In this document: in pieces, positions 43,989 through 56,927 of the stretch
Numbering within the stretch: position 1 is the stretch's first letter
Layout of the letters: the number at the start of each line of letters is the position of its first letter
From: Bromus sterilis
Lineage: Eukaryota; Streptophyta; Magnoliopsida; Poales; Poaceae
DNA length: 64,000 nucleotides
Direction: 5' to 3'
Assembly: GCA_950022295.1 (NCBI GenBank)
Contig: OX465597.1
Span: 180,976,516 to 181,040,515, forward strand
The notes under the pieces: model-generated
The model's input: only the letters and a program-made list of their open reading frames with translations
Told to the model about the DNA's origin: nothing
Database searches by the model: none
Position numbers and translations under genes: made by a program

Positions 43989-44921
43989 AAAACTGTATCA
44001 CAAACATTAAATTCTCGTTTCAAAATCCTCTTATCATACCACTTCTTTACCTTTTCCTTAAACATCTTTGCGCTCTCATAAGCCTCACTTCTCCACTCAT
44101 CTAGAGAAGTTAAGTTCATGAGACGCTTTTTACCAGCTAGTTTGGTTGTCAGCATTAAGCTATCTAACTGCCCAGAAAGCTTTGTGCTCTAGCTCTAGAG
44201 GTAGATGGAAAGTCTTGCCATAGACCATATTATAAGGAGACATGCCCATGGATTTTTTGTAAGCAGTCCCCCACAAAGCATCTCCTAACTTTTTGGACCA
44301 ATATTTTCTAGAACTATTCACTGTCTTTTGCAAGATCAACTTGATATCTCTATTGGTGAGCTCAACTTGCCCACTAGTCTGAGGGTGGTAGGGTGAAGAT
44401 TCATTCCTATGATTGACATCATACTTGGCCTCAACTTTTCTAAAAGAACCATGTGTAAAATGTGATCCTCCGTCAGTCATAAGGTACCTTGGTAAACCGA
44501 ACCTAGGAAAGATTACACCTTTAAGCATTTTCAAAGATGTCATCTGATCAGCACTTTCATGGGGATTGCTTCAACCCACTTGGTTACATAATCAACAACC
44601 ACTAAAATGTGAGTGTATTTGTGTGAAGGAGGAAAAGGGCCCATAAAATCAAATCCCCGGATCAAAAGGCTAAATGACTAGAGAGTAATTCATAGGCATC
44701 TCATTTCTCCAACTAATGTTACCAACTCTTTGACACTTATCACAAGACAAGACGAAATTTCTAGCATCTTTAAAGAGAGTTGGCCAATAAAAACCTGATT
44801 GAAGAACATTGCGTGCGGTCCTATCACCGGCATGATGTCCTCCATAAGGACTGTAATGACACTTACTCAAGACAGCCTTCTGCTCATGTTCTGGTATGCA
44901 TCTTCTCGCGATCACATCCAA
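43989..44921 (-). pseudogene. G integrase (zinc finger and catalytic core), frameshifted
   Basis: On the minus strand: zinc-finger segment GGHHAGDRTARNVLQSGFYW with CDKCQRVG, then FDFMGPF (first Asp, near 44640), TDGGSHFTHGSF (second Asp), GQVELTN (Glu), and LDEWRSEAYESAKMFKEKVK. The frame changes near 44669 and 44545 and again near 44158, so no continuous protein is possible. The gene continues across M at 43046. Confidence 0.88.
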
Positions 44922-45271
44922 ACAACTAGTTGCTCGCCAAGAAAACTATCGTTGACTGGAATGGGGTCATGTGGTATGTTCTTCATCCTGGAGAGGTTGT
45001 CCGCCACATGATTGTCTGCTCCCTTCCTACCAGCAATCTGCAAATCAAATTCTTGAAGAAGTACCCATCTGATAATCCTTGGTTTGGCATCCTTCTTCTC
45101 CATAAGATACTTAATAGCAGAATGGCCAGCATGGATAGTAACTTTACAATCAATTATATACGGCCTAAACTTATCACAAGCAAATACTACTGCTAAAAAC
45201 TCTTTTTCAATAGTAGCATAATTCTTTCGAGAACTATCAAGGGTTTTTCTAGCATAATGTATAGCATTCAA
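44912..45271 (-). pseudogene. G RNase H domain
   Basis: This is a Gypsy RNase H with AIHYARKTLDSSRKNYATIE, KEFLAVVFACDKFRPYI, IHAGHSAIKYLM (the usual THTDH Asp is replaced by Gly) and ADNHVADNLSRM. It overlaps the RT frame by a few bases in a different frame, the result of a frameshift. At least one active-site acidic residue is lost. Confidence 0.85.
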
Positions 45272-46722
45272 TTTCTTATGAACCCTTGTCCTAAAGTAGC
45301 TCCAACAACAAAATCAATAGCATCACACATGATTTCAAAAGGTAAACTCCAATCATGTGGTTGGAGTATATGAGCAGTTATTAAGGCTTTCTTAAGAACT
45401 TCAAAGGCTTCCTTCCAATCTTCATCTAAAACAAAAGGATTATCCTTGTAGAGAATATTAGTTAGGGGCCTTGAAGTCTTAGAAAAGTCCTTAATAAATC
45501 TTCTATAGAAACTAGCATGACCGAGGAAACTACGAATACCTTTGATATCCCTTGGATATGGCATCCTCTCGATTGCTTCAAGTTTTTCCTTGTCCACTTT
45601 GGTTCCCCTTTCTGAAATCTTGTGACCAAGAACGATTCCTTCGTTGACCATGAAGTGCCACTTCTCTTGATTGAGCACCAAATTTGTCTCCTCAAATCTG
45701 TACAAAACTTTATTCAGATTGTGGAGACGGTTGTCAAAGGATGTTCCATAAACGGAGAAATCTTCCATGAAAACCTCCACAATCTCCTCACAGAAACCAT
45801 GAAAGATAGCAAAAATACACCTATGAAAAGTAGCAGGGGCATTGCATAAACCAAAATGCATGTGTCTATAGGTGTAAGTACCATAAGGACAAGTAAAAGT
45901 AGTCTTCTCTTGATCAGTCGTGTTAACATGAATTTGAGAGAAGCCCGAATATCCATCAAGATAACAAAAGTGAGTGTTTTTGGATAATCTTTCAAGCATT
46001 TGGTCGATGAAAGGTAGCGGGTAGTGGTCCTTCATGGTCGCCTTGTTCCTTTTCCTGTAATCAATACACATTTTATATCCAATAACAATTCTTTGAGGTA
46101 TTAGTTCATTCTTATCATTAGGAACCACAATCATACCTCATTTCTTAGGAACACAATGTACGGGACTTACCCACCTACTATCAGCTATGGGATTGATGAT
46201 ACCTGCGGCTAGAAGCGTGAGGACTTCAGTCCTAACCACATCTTTTATCTTCCGGTTCAACCATCGTTGATGATCAACAACCGTCTTAGCATCAGGCTCG
46301 AGGTTTATAGTATGTTGACAAATTGATGGACTAATCCCCTTAAGATCATCAAGGGTATATCCAATAGCACCTCGGTGTTTATGAAGGGTTTCCAATAATC
46401 GCTCTCCTTCATATCCTGAAAGGTTAGCATTGATAATAACAAGATATACTTTCTTTTCATCTAAGTAAGCATACTTGAGTGTATCAGGAAGAGGTATTAT
46501 ATCAAACACCGGGTATTCCTTTCGTTGTGATAGGATTCCTAAAGTTTTAACCGGTAGGTTGTGCTTCAGGATAGAAGGTTGTCTCAAGAATATGTCATCT
46601 AGTTCATTCCTTTCCTGTATATGAATGTTGTTCTCATGGTCCTCCATAAATTGTTGCAAAGGATCGTTAGGAGGAATATCAATGGGAGCAATATCCTCAA
46701 TAATTTTATCATTACTAGGCAA
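45268..46722 (-). pseudogene. G reverse transcriptase
   Basis: Two open pieces in one frame are separated by a TGA at about 46135-46137 (after VHCVPKK). The RT blocks are AAGIINPIADSRWVSPVHCV, MCIDYRKRNKAT, FCYLDGYSGFSQI and VFMEDFSVYG. The catalytic FMDD box typical of this clade reads FMED, so one catalytic aspartate is replaced by glutamate. Thumb and connection follow (GHASFYRRFIKDFSK). Confidence 0.9.
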
Positions 46723-47300
46723 ATCAGTACCACGAGTCTGCTTTGAAAATTTAGAAAAGTTAAATTCGTATGGCTCACCATTGAATTCACCATATACTTT
46801 TCCTTTCCTACAATCTATAATTGCTGCACAAGTTAAAAAAAAGGTCTACCAAAAATGATAGGACGGAAATTATCTTGCACCGAACCAAGTATTAAAAAGT
46901 TGGTAGTATATTTTACCTTTCCACATAAGACTTCAACATCTCACAAAACTCCAACATGAGAGATAGTTTCTTTGTTTGGAAGATGAATAGTAACAACAAT
47001 ATCCTCAATTTCACCAGGTAGAGTTTCATTCATGATCTCTTCATAAAGTGTGAAATGAATAGCACTAGTTGCCAAATCGCATATCCCATAATAATCATGA
47101 TCTCCTATTTTAACAGTTACAACTGGAGTACTGAAATAGGGCCTTTATTCTTAGTTGTAACAAGGTTAGTGGGAACAACACAAAAATTTATAGTGGAATC
47201 CTTAACATTACTAGTAATAAGATCCTTGACTAATGCAACTTGAGGATCGTCCTTAATCAGATCCTCATGCTCACCAGTCGTTTTTTCACTCTTATTCACT
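46723..47300 (-). pseudogene. G protease region
   Basis: Minus-strand frames encode DHDYYGICDLATSAIHFTLY, which aligns in kind with the aspartic protease of this clade, although the DLG-type catalytic triplet reads DLA. A later block is interrupted by TGA near 46943 and TAG or frame changes near 46850. Not functional. Confidence 0.65.
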
Positions 47301-47429
47301 ATCCCTGTGACAAAATAATGATCCCTTATCCTTGTGGGAAAAGGGGCTTCTCATGAAATATTGCAGGTAAGATAGGATCAACAACATTAACATCAATAGG
47401 TAATTCTTTAAAGGGCATATGATGTTGAT

Positions 47430-48000
47430 CCTCCTACTTCTTAAAATAATCAATATGAGAGGTGAAGTCTTTGCAAAAATCAATTAGAAGCTGGGAATCA
47501 AGACCAATCTTAGCACAAAAGGTATTGATGTAATCAACTTTCACATAGCTCTCAATGTAATGATGCTCATAATTTATAACGGGTTCATTACCTTTGTCAA
47601 TCTCCCAATATTCAGTATTCTTCTGGATCCTTTCAATTAGATCCCATCTAGCTTCAACGCTTTTTTTTTGAAAGACCCCACTAGAGGAGGCATGAAGCAT
47701 ATATCTATCTTGATGAGAAAGTCTTGCATATCAATCTCCCCCAAGATTTGGCGATACTTTCTCCATCACGAGACCAAAAGTTATAAGTATAATTCCTGTC
47801 TCGATGTATTTCATGAAGAGGATAAAACTTTGTATAAAAGAGAGACATAAGCTCTTGCCATTTTAATAGATGAGAGTCATCGAGAAGCTTATACCAATCC
47901 CAAACTTTATCTTTTAATTATAGAGAGAATAATTTCCTCATGAAAAAATCCATGGATACACCTGCAAGCTTAAATAAGGAACATAATTATGAAAGATAGA
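47430..48000 (-). pseudogene. G gag remnant
   Basis: Minus-strand fragments such as KWQELMSLFYTKFYPLHEIH, NFWSRDGESIAKSWGRL and WDLIERIQKNTEYWEIDKGN resemble the gag of large Triticeae Gypsy elements of the Athila type. Stops at about 47920 and 47715 and frame changes break it. The N-terminus is not clear. Confidence 0.7.
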
Positions 48001-48246
48001 GCAAATGATCACCGTGATGTCGATCTCTTGCATAACGATTAGCTATGACATGATAAATAATACCAGTTGATATTTTAAAAGGGAAAATTTCAGTAGGTGG
48101 AGGAGCCTTCTCCACCACAACTATAGTGGGATGGTTCCCCAAAAGCAAATAACCAAGAGCAGAATTATCAATAAGGATAAAAAGTGGTAACGGCAAAATA
48201 AACACAACACATATAGAGTGAAGGTTTCCTTACGAATGGCACTACA

Positions 48247-48265
48247 CTCCCCGGGAACGGCGCCA
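48247..48265 (-). other. Primer-binding site of element G
   Basis: On the minus strand TGGCGCCGTTCCCGGGGAG lies about 11 bases inside the LTR end (GGGTCATCA). The TGGCGCCGTTGCCGGGGA type is the usual Athila-group PBS; here one position in the middle differs. Confidence 0.85.
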
Positions 48266-48276
48266 GAAAATGGTCT

Positions 48277-49430
48277 TGATGACCCACAAGTGTAGGTGAT
48301 CTATCGTATCCTTTTCGATAAGTAGGAGTGTCGAACCCAACGAGGAGCAGAAGGTAATGACAAGTGATCTTGAGCAAGGAATAACTACAAGTACTGAAAG
48401 GTAACATTTTATGGGTTTCCTGGAATAAGCAACAAGTAAATAAAAGTAAGTAAAGTAAATGATTATGTTGTGCAGCAAGTGGCCCAATCCTTTTGAACAC
48501 AAAGGACAAGCCTGGGACTCTTCTTATAAACACTAAAGTGTTCCTGAGGACACACGGGAGAGGTAGTCAAGTTACTTTCACCATACTCCGTATAGTACTA
48601 TGTTTTATTTGGATAAATGTTGTGTAGGTGGACCTATGCTAGCCCGCCGCCTAGATTAGACAAGTGCACTCTTATGATTAAACCTCTTACAATCATCCGC
48701 AAATACAAGAGAGAAATTAAGGTAAAACCTAACCGTAGAAATAAACTCTAGGATCCAACACTCCATGTGCAAAAGTGTGCAAACTGGGGTTCAGGTTTTT
48801 GTCACTCAGGCAACCCACCGTAAGCATTATTTATACACAATGCCTTCCGCTAGGTTTTTAAAAAGGAGAAGTTCTATGTAGTCGACAATCACATAGCACC
48901 ACTAGGAGAATGACACCACAACTTAAATAAAAAATCAACACATATTACTTTAACATCATATGACTACTAACAACAAGACTTCTCCCATGTCCTAAAGAAC
49001 TAAGGTGACTACTCAAAAGACATAAAAGAGATCATGATCAGAGGTGATAAATATATGGTGAACAATCTGTCATAAAAAATAATCCTCCAACAAAACTTGA
49101 TAGCATTCACCACAAAAGAGTAATCAACAGCGGCAAAGTAGAGGGGATGAGTAGTGCAATGTACAACACGGATTGCAATGATGAAGTGAGATGGGATGGA
49201 TATGGAGATGGTGCTGGTTTTGGGGATAATGGTGATGATGATCTCGATGATGCTCGTGACGATGGTGATGACGATGAGGATGATCTCCCCCTCCGGGAGT
49301 TCTCCCCAGCGGAATCTGCCCGCCAGAAAGGTCTTTTCTTCTCTTGTGGTTTCCGCCTCGCTGCGGCGGCGGAACTTTTGATCTAACTTGCCCCCCTCCC
49401 TGAAGAATTAGGTCACGAGGGGTATGTATG
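48277..49430 (-). repeat. Element G 5' LTR, main piece
   Basis: The plus strand starts TGATGACCCACAAGTG, the inverse of the LTR end CACTTGTGGGTCATCA, next to the PBS. The LTR is interrupted at 49430 by F (duplication GTATG 49426-49430). The remaining part is 56933-57267. It contains a GAT-rich low-complexity stretch (49190-49290). No gene. Confidence 0.85.
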
Positions 49431-51091
49431 TGATGCGCGAGACATGATAATGGCTTCTCGCCCTTCGTTGGTTACCCAAAGTGGAAGGTGAGATGTAGGA
49501 TAGCAGCAAATTTCGCCTATGTGGAGGATAGGGTTTGTCTCCCGTAGGACTCCGAAAGTGGCAAGTATGTGACAACGGCGCTAGAAATTTAGCGGTTGAC
49601 GTGGACCTGCACACAGACACAAATAACTTTGCTCCCAACAAAGTTCAGAGAGGTTGTCAATCTCCCCAGTCTTGTTGTTTACAAAGGATCAAACGCAAGG
49701 GATAATGATAATGATAATTGCGACTGGAAAGTAAAAGCATGAAACAAATTGAGCGTGTAAACAGTGATGAGAATATAGAACGGGGTTCTATGATGTTCAC
49801 TAGTGATGTCTCTCTCCCAAAAGACGATAAGACTTCTATGCGAGGTAAACAAATCACAGATGGGCAATTGAAAGGGTTAAAAAGGCACCGCGATGCTAAC
49901 TATGCTACAAAGAAAGGAAGAGGCTCAAAAGCATGGGCGGTACGCCAAAATAAGTAAACCGAAATCCATCTCCATCTACTAGTAATCATCCACCTTGAGA
50001 TATCTATCAGGAACATCTCGCTGGTATTAAGTTGCGCGCCCGACCCAAAGTGTAAACCCAAAGCAACAGACAACTGCATTAAAAGAACTTTGCGTAAAGT
50101 AAAAAATTCTTGCAACCGTGGTTACAAGCACCGTTGTTTTCCCCCTTGTGGCAACAACACATCCCCCTAGAATCATCTTTCTATCACTCAAGCGAGTCAT
50201 CAGGGGGCATGAACCCACAATCGAGCATAACGTTCCCTCTTGAAGTCACTACGTACTACATGGAAAAAGCAATAAACAACAATGGAGAAAATGCAAGAAT
50301 TACTTAAGAACAAAAATATAAAAGATAGGAACCAAATATATTACTCTATCACAAACTGAACATAGTCTCATAATCCATTAGATCCCAGCAAAGTCAGCAT
50401 AGAAACAGCATAAAGAATTACATATATTCCTTGATCATGTAGGGCATCTCACAAGGTCTAATCCATGTAGAATAAAGAGGGGAGGAGAACATCACATAGC
50501 TACTGATCATGGTCCCATGGTCCAGGGTAGACTACTCACAGATCATCCAGGAAGCGTCCATGGTGGAGGACGAGCTCCTAGAGGTCAATCCTCCCTCCGG
50601 CAGGGTGCCGGGAAGAGGTCTGCTGGCGCTCCTGATCTTGGAAGCGTGGCGGCGGCGGAACAGAGGAGAGATCATGAAAAAGTGTTCTGGCTTCGAAAGA
50701 ATCCCGTAACGGAGAATATATAGGCGAAGGGGGGGAGCCAGGGGGATCACCAGGTGCCTAGGCTACCACCTGGCGAAGCCACCCCCTAGGGCGCGCCACC
50801 ACGGCGGCTGGGCCCCTGGTGGTGGCCCTCTGGCCCCACCTAGGTGTTTCCGGAAGCTTCCGGTGCGCCGATTTTTTATCAGATTTTCCCGAATTTTTGG
50901 AGCACTTTTAATATGGGGGAAACCTGAAATAGAAAAACAGCAGAAAACATGAACTGGCACTAGGGTTCACTGAGTTAATAAGTTAGTCCAAATATGATCA
51001 AAAGTTTATGAAAGTGTATCTAGATCATAGCAATATCACACAAAACATGCATGGAGCAAGAAGAAATTATAGATACGTTTGGGACGTATCA
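49431..51091 (-). repeat. Element F 3' LTR
   Basis: Minus-strand LTR start TGATACGTCCCAAACG at 51091; end TCTCGCGCA(TCA) at 49431. Compared with the 5' copy it has three extra bases, TCA on the minus strand, between CGCGCA and the duplication. Confidence 0.88.
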
Positions 51092-53900
51092 ACATCCCCA
51101 AGCTTAATATCTGCTCGTCCTCGAGTAGGTAATGATAACAAGCATAATTTTTGTGGTGACATGCTATAAACAATATAAGAAATTTGAAAGTAAAGCAATC
51201 AAGGTATGTAATTCAATTCAAGTCATAACAAGCAAGACTCTATATTAGCATTGAAACAAGCAACATAAGAACATAAAGGTGCAAGAGCTCTCGCTGTCCA
51301 TGACTCGAATGTCTCCAGATGGTGTTTGCGTGCAAGAAGGGGAAGATGGGAATGCGATAAAAATATATTTGTTGAGAAATCAATCTACTAAAGTTTCACA
51401 CTTAGTCTTCTTTGGAATCTTATCTTGACTCGTCCGCAGACCACTAGCCAGATGCAAGTCAATTTGATCCACTCCCTTTCGATATTTTGAGCACTCATGC
51501 AATGGATGAGCGTAAGCACGAGAGTTGACACTTAGGATTGCAAATAGAGAGATATGGTGGAGGAGGAAGACAAAAAGGGTGTGAAAGGCTCACATCAATG
51601 AGGACAATCATAGGAGAGAGAAGGCCAAATGATAGATATGATGTGAGGAGTAGGGATTGCCATACAACGGATGCACATATGACCTAAGAAAAGTTCTCCA
51701 ATGGAAGTAGTGGGGGTGCATCCAACTTGCTCGCTCAAGAAGACCTAGAGCTCGTTTGAGGAGGCTCATCCTTGGAATATGCAAGCCAAGTTCTTTAGTG
51801 TGAAGGTCCCCACATAGCTATGTGCATATATGATCATCTCTATGGACTAAAAGATATAGAGGGAGTACGAGTGTGGATCTTTCAAAAGGAATAGTAATGT
51901 TGCCCCTTCTCTCTTTTTTTTCTTTTTCTCTTTTTTCTATTTTTTTTATTTTTTTGGTGGCCTCAATGGCTCTTTCTATTTAACTCTCATTTGTCCTCTT
52001 TGGGATCTTTTCATCACTTAAGGGAAACACTCTATTTTAAAAGAATGTGTAGAAGATCTTCACACTTTATAAGGTACTCGACATAAAGAAGATGTAGCTA
52101 TCATGATGTATGCAAATGTATGCCTCTACCAGTGTAGCAAGAACATGTATGACATGTCATGAAGAGTGGATGTTGCATGGCAATATATCTAGGAAAGGCT
52201 ATGGAAATGCCTTGATAGGTAGGTATGGTGGAAGTTTTGAGGAAAGATATAAGGAGGTTTATGATGACAGAGCGTATCGTGCCAAGGGTTTGGATGCACC
52301 GGCGAGGTGGATGCCAACTCTCGGAGTGAGAAGAGGCAATGCACTGTACCGAAGAGGCTAGCAAATATGAGGAGGTGGAAGTGTCAACTTTCAATACTTA
52401 CATTAGTCGGAATAACTCATGCACTTATTATCAGTAACTCTCAATCTAACAAGGAGGTTCACAAACAGACAAGTACCCCGAGGAGGAGTGTATGGTGGTA
52501 GGGTTATCCTTGCGCATCCTCGACTCATGGTACGTGAGTGTACTCTAATACCCGATCCCTCCACATATTAGTGATCCATCGAGTGGCTAGAGTCCTCAAA
52601 TAGTTTTATTAGGTTTTGAAAATAAGCACGGATTTCCCAAAATATAACACCTATCACTAATAGGCTAGATCTCTTGACACCAAAAGTTCAAACATTACTC
52701 ACAACAATACCTCAAAACTATTTCAAGTTACTACTACAATTGAATAGCAACCTCAATTACCTACTTCAAGACAAGACACAACTCAGTGCAACAACCAACT
52801 CTCTTAACAAGATAAACCATGAAAACTAAAGAGAGTTCTAGGCACAAACTAAACAAAATCTAAAGCTTTTGAAAAAGATAAACACGAAAACTAAAAGCTA
52901 AACATGGCAGCAGCTATGAAAAGATAAATAACACACAACAGAAGAAAGATAGGCATGAAAATCCTATCTTGTGTTCTAGTATGAAGTGGAGCGTGTTTCT
53001 CTCCCACACAAAGTAAGATGGGTTCTAACTTGTTATGAACAGCAAGAAAAGCTAAAGAAAACTAAAAAGGAAACCTAAGAGCGAGACGCTCCAAGCATAG
53101 CACATAACGCATGAAGTGATAAAAATATAGTGCGACGGAGGACGAACCGATGATTGTTGATCCCGTGCATCCCCAAGATTAGACGCTTGAGTCTCCTTGA
53201 ATATTTATTGGGGATGCATGGGGGCATCCCCAAGCTTGCGCGTTTGACACTCCTGGATCGTCTTTCATCATCTTCCCTTGCACACCTGAAAACTCCCTTC
53301 ATACATAACTCATCATAAGCAGATTAGAGAGGTTAGTACCCTTAATAAAATAATTTTTGTCTACTGGAAATAAAGATATTCTTGAAGAGCTACTGTTTAT
53401 CAAGATTTCCAAAAAGTTTTTGCAAATAAAAAACAAGCTTAAGGTTTGCAAAAGTGAGGAAAGGAAAAACGTGGCAGAATCTGTGAAAAATAGAACAACA
53501 GGTAGTACATAATTTTTTCGGGGTACTTCTGCAACTCAAATAAAAAAACTCAGAAAAGACGCTCGAAAGTAAATTGTATGGAGCACGGTGTCAAAAAAAT
53601 TCAGATCAAAGAAATGATCTGGTGATTTTAGGATAATTTTTCCGTCCAAGGACAGAATCCGTTTTCTGGACAGCATGTCACAACTTTTGAACTTTGTTGC
53701 AATCGGAGACTAAACTTGGCACAAATCTTGAAAATAAAGATACAATGATGTTGCTACAGTAGCAACAATCATCAAGACCACTAAAAACAGAGGTAAAAAC
53801 ATCTTGGGTTGCCTCCCAACAAGCGCTTTCTTTTACGCCTTTAAGCTAGGCATAAAGCAAAAAGATCAAGTTTTATCAAGAGAGAGAGAATAGCTAGCCC
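51092..53900 (-). other. F internal non-coding region with polypurine tract
   Basis: About 2.8 kb, homologous to 34503-37302 of D. The minus-strand polypurine tract TTAAGCTTGGGGATGT abuts the LTR. GGGGATGCATGGGGGCATCC near 53210 is the counterpart of the motif seen in D. No gene is supported. Confidence 0.72.
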
Positions 53901-53970
53901 GAGTAACGAACTCAAAAGGTAACTTAATCTTATTTCTAGGGAAGTGTTCCATCCCCTTTTTAAGAGGGAA

Positions 53971-54288
53971 TTAAAATTTTATATTCCCCTCTTTCATGTC
54001 AATAACAGCACCAACGGTGCGAAGAAAATGACGTCCCAAAATAATTGGACATAAAGGTTCACACTCTATATCCATAATAATCAAATCAACATGAACATAA
54101 TTGTCATTGACAATGATAAAAACATCGTCGATCTTCCCCAAAGGTTTCTTTACGGAAGAATCAACGAGACGAACACCAAAATAAAAAGGATCAAAAGGTT
54201 TCAATTCAAACATATCATACATTCTTTTGGGCATAACGGAGGTACTAGCTCCAACATCACATAAATCATAGGAAGAGATTGCTAACAA
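53971..54288 (-). pseudogene. F aspartic protease-like domain
   Basis: The minus-strand open frame contains SSYDLCDVGASTSVMPKRMY (DVGAS catalytic-type motif), then IIMDIECEPLCPIILGRHFL, which is the second conserved block of retropepsin-like domains of this clade (ILGRPFL type). It ends KEGNIKF and stop. A polymerase does not follow, so the element ends its coding here. Possibly processed from a gag-protease polyprotein. Confidence 0.8.
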
Positions 54289-54294
54289 AATTAC

Positions 54295-55163
54295 CCCTAA
54301 GCATTATTGTTGAATTTGTTTCTAGAAATAAAGTTCACATCAACTTGTTCATGAGCAACCAAAGAATTTAAAGGGATATCATGAGGATCAATAGAGGGTT
54401 GCTTGGTAAGTAGAGACATAATTAAGTCAACTTTTTCATTTAGGGAGGAAATCACCTCGACATAGTTTACCTTCCTACCTGTTGGAGCTCGTTCGGTGTG
54501 TTATTGGGAATAATTGGTCATCATCTCATCTAGGAGTTTTGTGGCAGCACCAAGTGTTGTTTACATAAAGGTTCCTCCCGTGGCCGAATCTAACAGGTTC
54601 CGCGAGGTAATGTTCAAGCCTGCATAAAAAGTCTGGATAACCATCCAAGTAGTCAAACCATGTGTAGGGAATTTCTTAACAAGAGATTTCATCCGTTCCC
54701 AAGCTTGGGCAACGTGTTCATTATCCAATTGCTTCAAATTGATAATGTTAGTCCTCAATTGGATAATTTTAGCAGGTGGGTAGTACTTCCCAATAAAAGC
54801 ATCTTTGCACTTATCCCAAGAATCTATGTTGTTCCTAGGCAAGGATTGAAACCAGATTTTAGCTCCTTCCCTCAAAGAGAAAGGAAAAAGCTTAAGCTTA
54901 ACAACATCACCTTGTACTTCTTTGTACTTTTTCATATCACATAGCTCAACAAAATTATTTTAGTGTAAAGCAGCATCATCTCCAGCACCAGAGAATTGAT
55001 CTCTCATAACAAGGTTTAGCAACGCAGGTTTAATTTCATAAGAGGTAGCTGAAGTAGCAGGTGTGGCAATAGGAGTGCAGATAAAATCATTGTTGTTGTG
55101 ACTAGTGAAGTCACACAGCTTGGTGTTTTCACTGGAACCCATAGCAGCAGCAGGTACAAGCAT
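54295..55163 (-). pseudogene. F gag
   Basis: The minus-strand start is near 55163 (MLVPAAAMGSSENTKL). The capsid domain reads DVVKLKLFPFSLREGAKIWF, NIDSWDKCKDAFIGKYYPP and FYAGLNITSRNLLDSATGG, characteristic of retrotransposon gag. In-frame TAA codons occur after DDAALH (near 54960), after GGTFM (near 54560) and near 54510, so three or more stops break an otherwise continuous frame. There is no zinc knuckle in the remaining part. Confidence 0.85.
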
Positions 55164-55281
55164 TTTTTTTGTGATTTTTGATAAAGGACACTAAGATAAA
55201 AGCTGAAAGATAAACTAAAAAGACTAAAAAGAAAATGTAAAAGATAGTGTGCAACTCCCCTATCTTGTCGATTGGAGTCCC

Positions 55282-56927
55282 TGCGCGAGAGATGATAAAG
55301 GCTTCTCGCCCTTCGTTGGTTACCCCAAGTGGAAGGTGAGATTTAGGATAGCAGCAAATTTCCCCTATGTGGAGGGTAGGGTTTGTCTCCCGTAGGACTT
55401 CGAAAGAGGCAAGTAGGCGACAACGGCGCTAGAAATTTAGCGGTTGATCTGGACCTGCACACACACACAAATAACTTTGCTCCCAACGAAGTTCAGAGAG
55501 GTTGTCAATCTCTTCGGTCTTGTCGTTTACAAAGGATCAAACGCAAGGGATAATGATAATGATAACTGCGACTGGAAAGTAAAAACAATAAACTAATTCA
55601 GCGTGTAAACAGTGATGAGAATATGGACCGGGGTCCCGTGATGTTCACTAGTGATGTCTCTCTCCCAAAATAAGATAAGACTGCTATGCGAGGTAAACAA
55701 ATCACAGCTGGGAAATTGACATGATTAAAAACGTACCGCGATGCTAACTATGCTACAAAGAAAGTAAGAGGCTCAAAAGCATGGGAGGTACGCACAAATA
55801 AGTAGACCGAAATCCAACTGCATCTACTACTAATCATCCACCTTGAGATATCTATCCAAAACATCTCGTTGGTATTAAGTTGCGAGCCCCACCCAAAGTG
55901 TAAACCCAAAGCAATAGACAAGTGCATTACAAGAACTTTGCGTAAAGTAAACAATCCTTGCAACCGTGGTTAGAAGCACCGTTTTCCCCCCTTGTGGCAA
56001 CAACACATCCCCTAGACTCATGTTTCTGTCACTCAAGCTATTCATCAGGGGGCACGAACCCACAATCAAGCATAACGTTCCCTCTTGAAGTCACTACCTA
56101 CTACTTGGCCAAAGCAATAAACAGTAACGGAGAACATGCAAGAATTACTTAAGAACAAAAATATAAAAGATAAGAACCAAATATATTACCCTATCACAAA
56201 CTGAACATAGTCTAATAATCCATCAGATCCCAGCAAACTCAGCATAACAACAACAAAAAGAATTACATATGTGCCTTGATCATGTAGGGAAGCTCACTAG
56301 GTCTAATCCATGAAGAACAAAGAGGGGAGGAGAACATCACATAGCTACTGATCATGGTTCCAAGGTAGACTACTCACAGATCATCCGGGAAGCGTCCATG
56401 GTGGAGCAGGAGCTCCCGGAGGTCAGTCATCCCTTCGGCAGGGTGCCGGGAAGAGTTCTGCTGGTGCTCCCGATCTTGGAAGCGCGGCGGCAACGGAACA
56501 GAGGCGAGATCACGAAAAAGGGTTCTGTCTTGGGAAGAATCCCGTAACGAAGAATATATAGGCGAAGGGGGGAGCCAGGGGGGCCACCAGGTGCCTAGGC
56601 GGCCACCTGGCGCGGCCACCCCCTAGGGCGCGCCACCAGGTCGCCTGGGTCCTTGGTGGTGGCCCTCTGGCCCCACCTATGTTTTTCCGGAAGCTTCCGG
56701 TGCGCTGATTTTTTATCTGATTTTCCTGAATTTTGGAGCACTTTTAATATGGGGGAAACCTGAAATATAAAAACAAAAGAAAACTGGAACTGACACTGGG
56801 CTACACTGAGTTAATAAGTTAGTCCAAATATGATCAAAAGTGTATGAAAGTGTATCTAGATCATATAAATATCACACAAAACATGCATGGAGCAAGCATA
56901 AATTATAGATACGTTTGGGAAGTATCA
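55282..56927 (-). repeat. Element F 5' LTR
   Basis: The minus strand starts TGATACTTCCCAAACG at 56927 and ends CTCTCGCGCA at 55282, next to leader GGGACTCCAATCGAC. No standard PBS follows, as in D. Confidence 0.87.

Larger units (their letters stand above)
49431..56927 (-). mobile_element. Element F: non-autonomous Gypsy element (7497 bp)
   Basis: F is a minus-strand element inserted in the LTR of G with GTATG duplications at 49426-49430 and 56928-56932. It has LTRs 49431-51091 (3') and 55282-56927 (5'), gag (about 54295-55163), protease (53971-54288) and a long non-coding interior (51092-53900). There is no RT, RNase H or integrase. By eye the LTRs differ by roughly 7% over a 200-bp sample, so it is much older than A. 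It is a relative of D. Confidence 0.92.

Noticed and set aside
49147..49386. Acidic Asp-rich protein (GDGDD repeats)
   Set aside because: Low-complexity GAT repeats within the G LTR; no conservation evidence in another copy.
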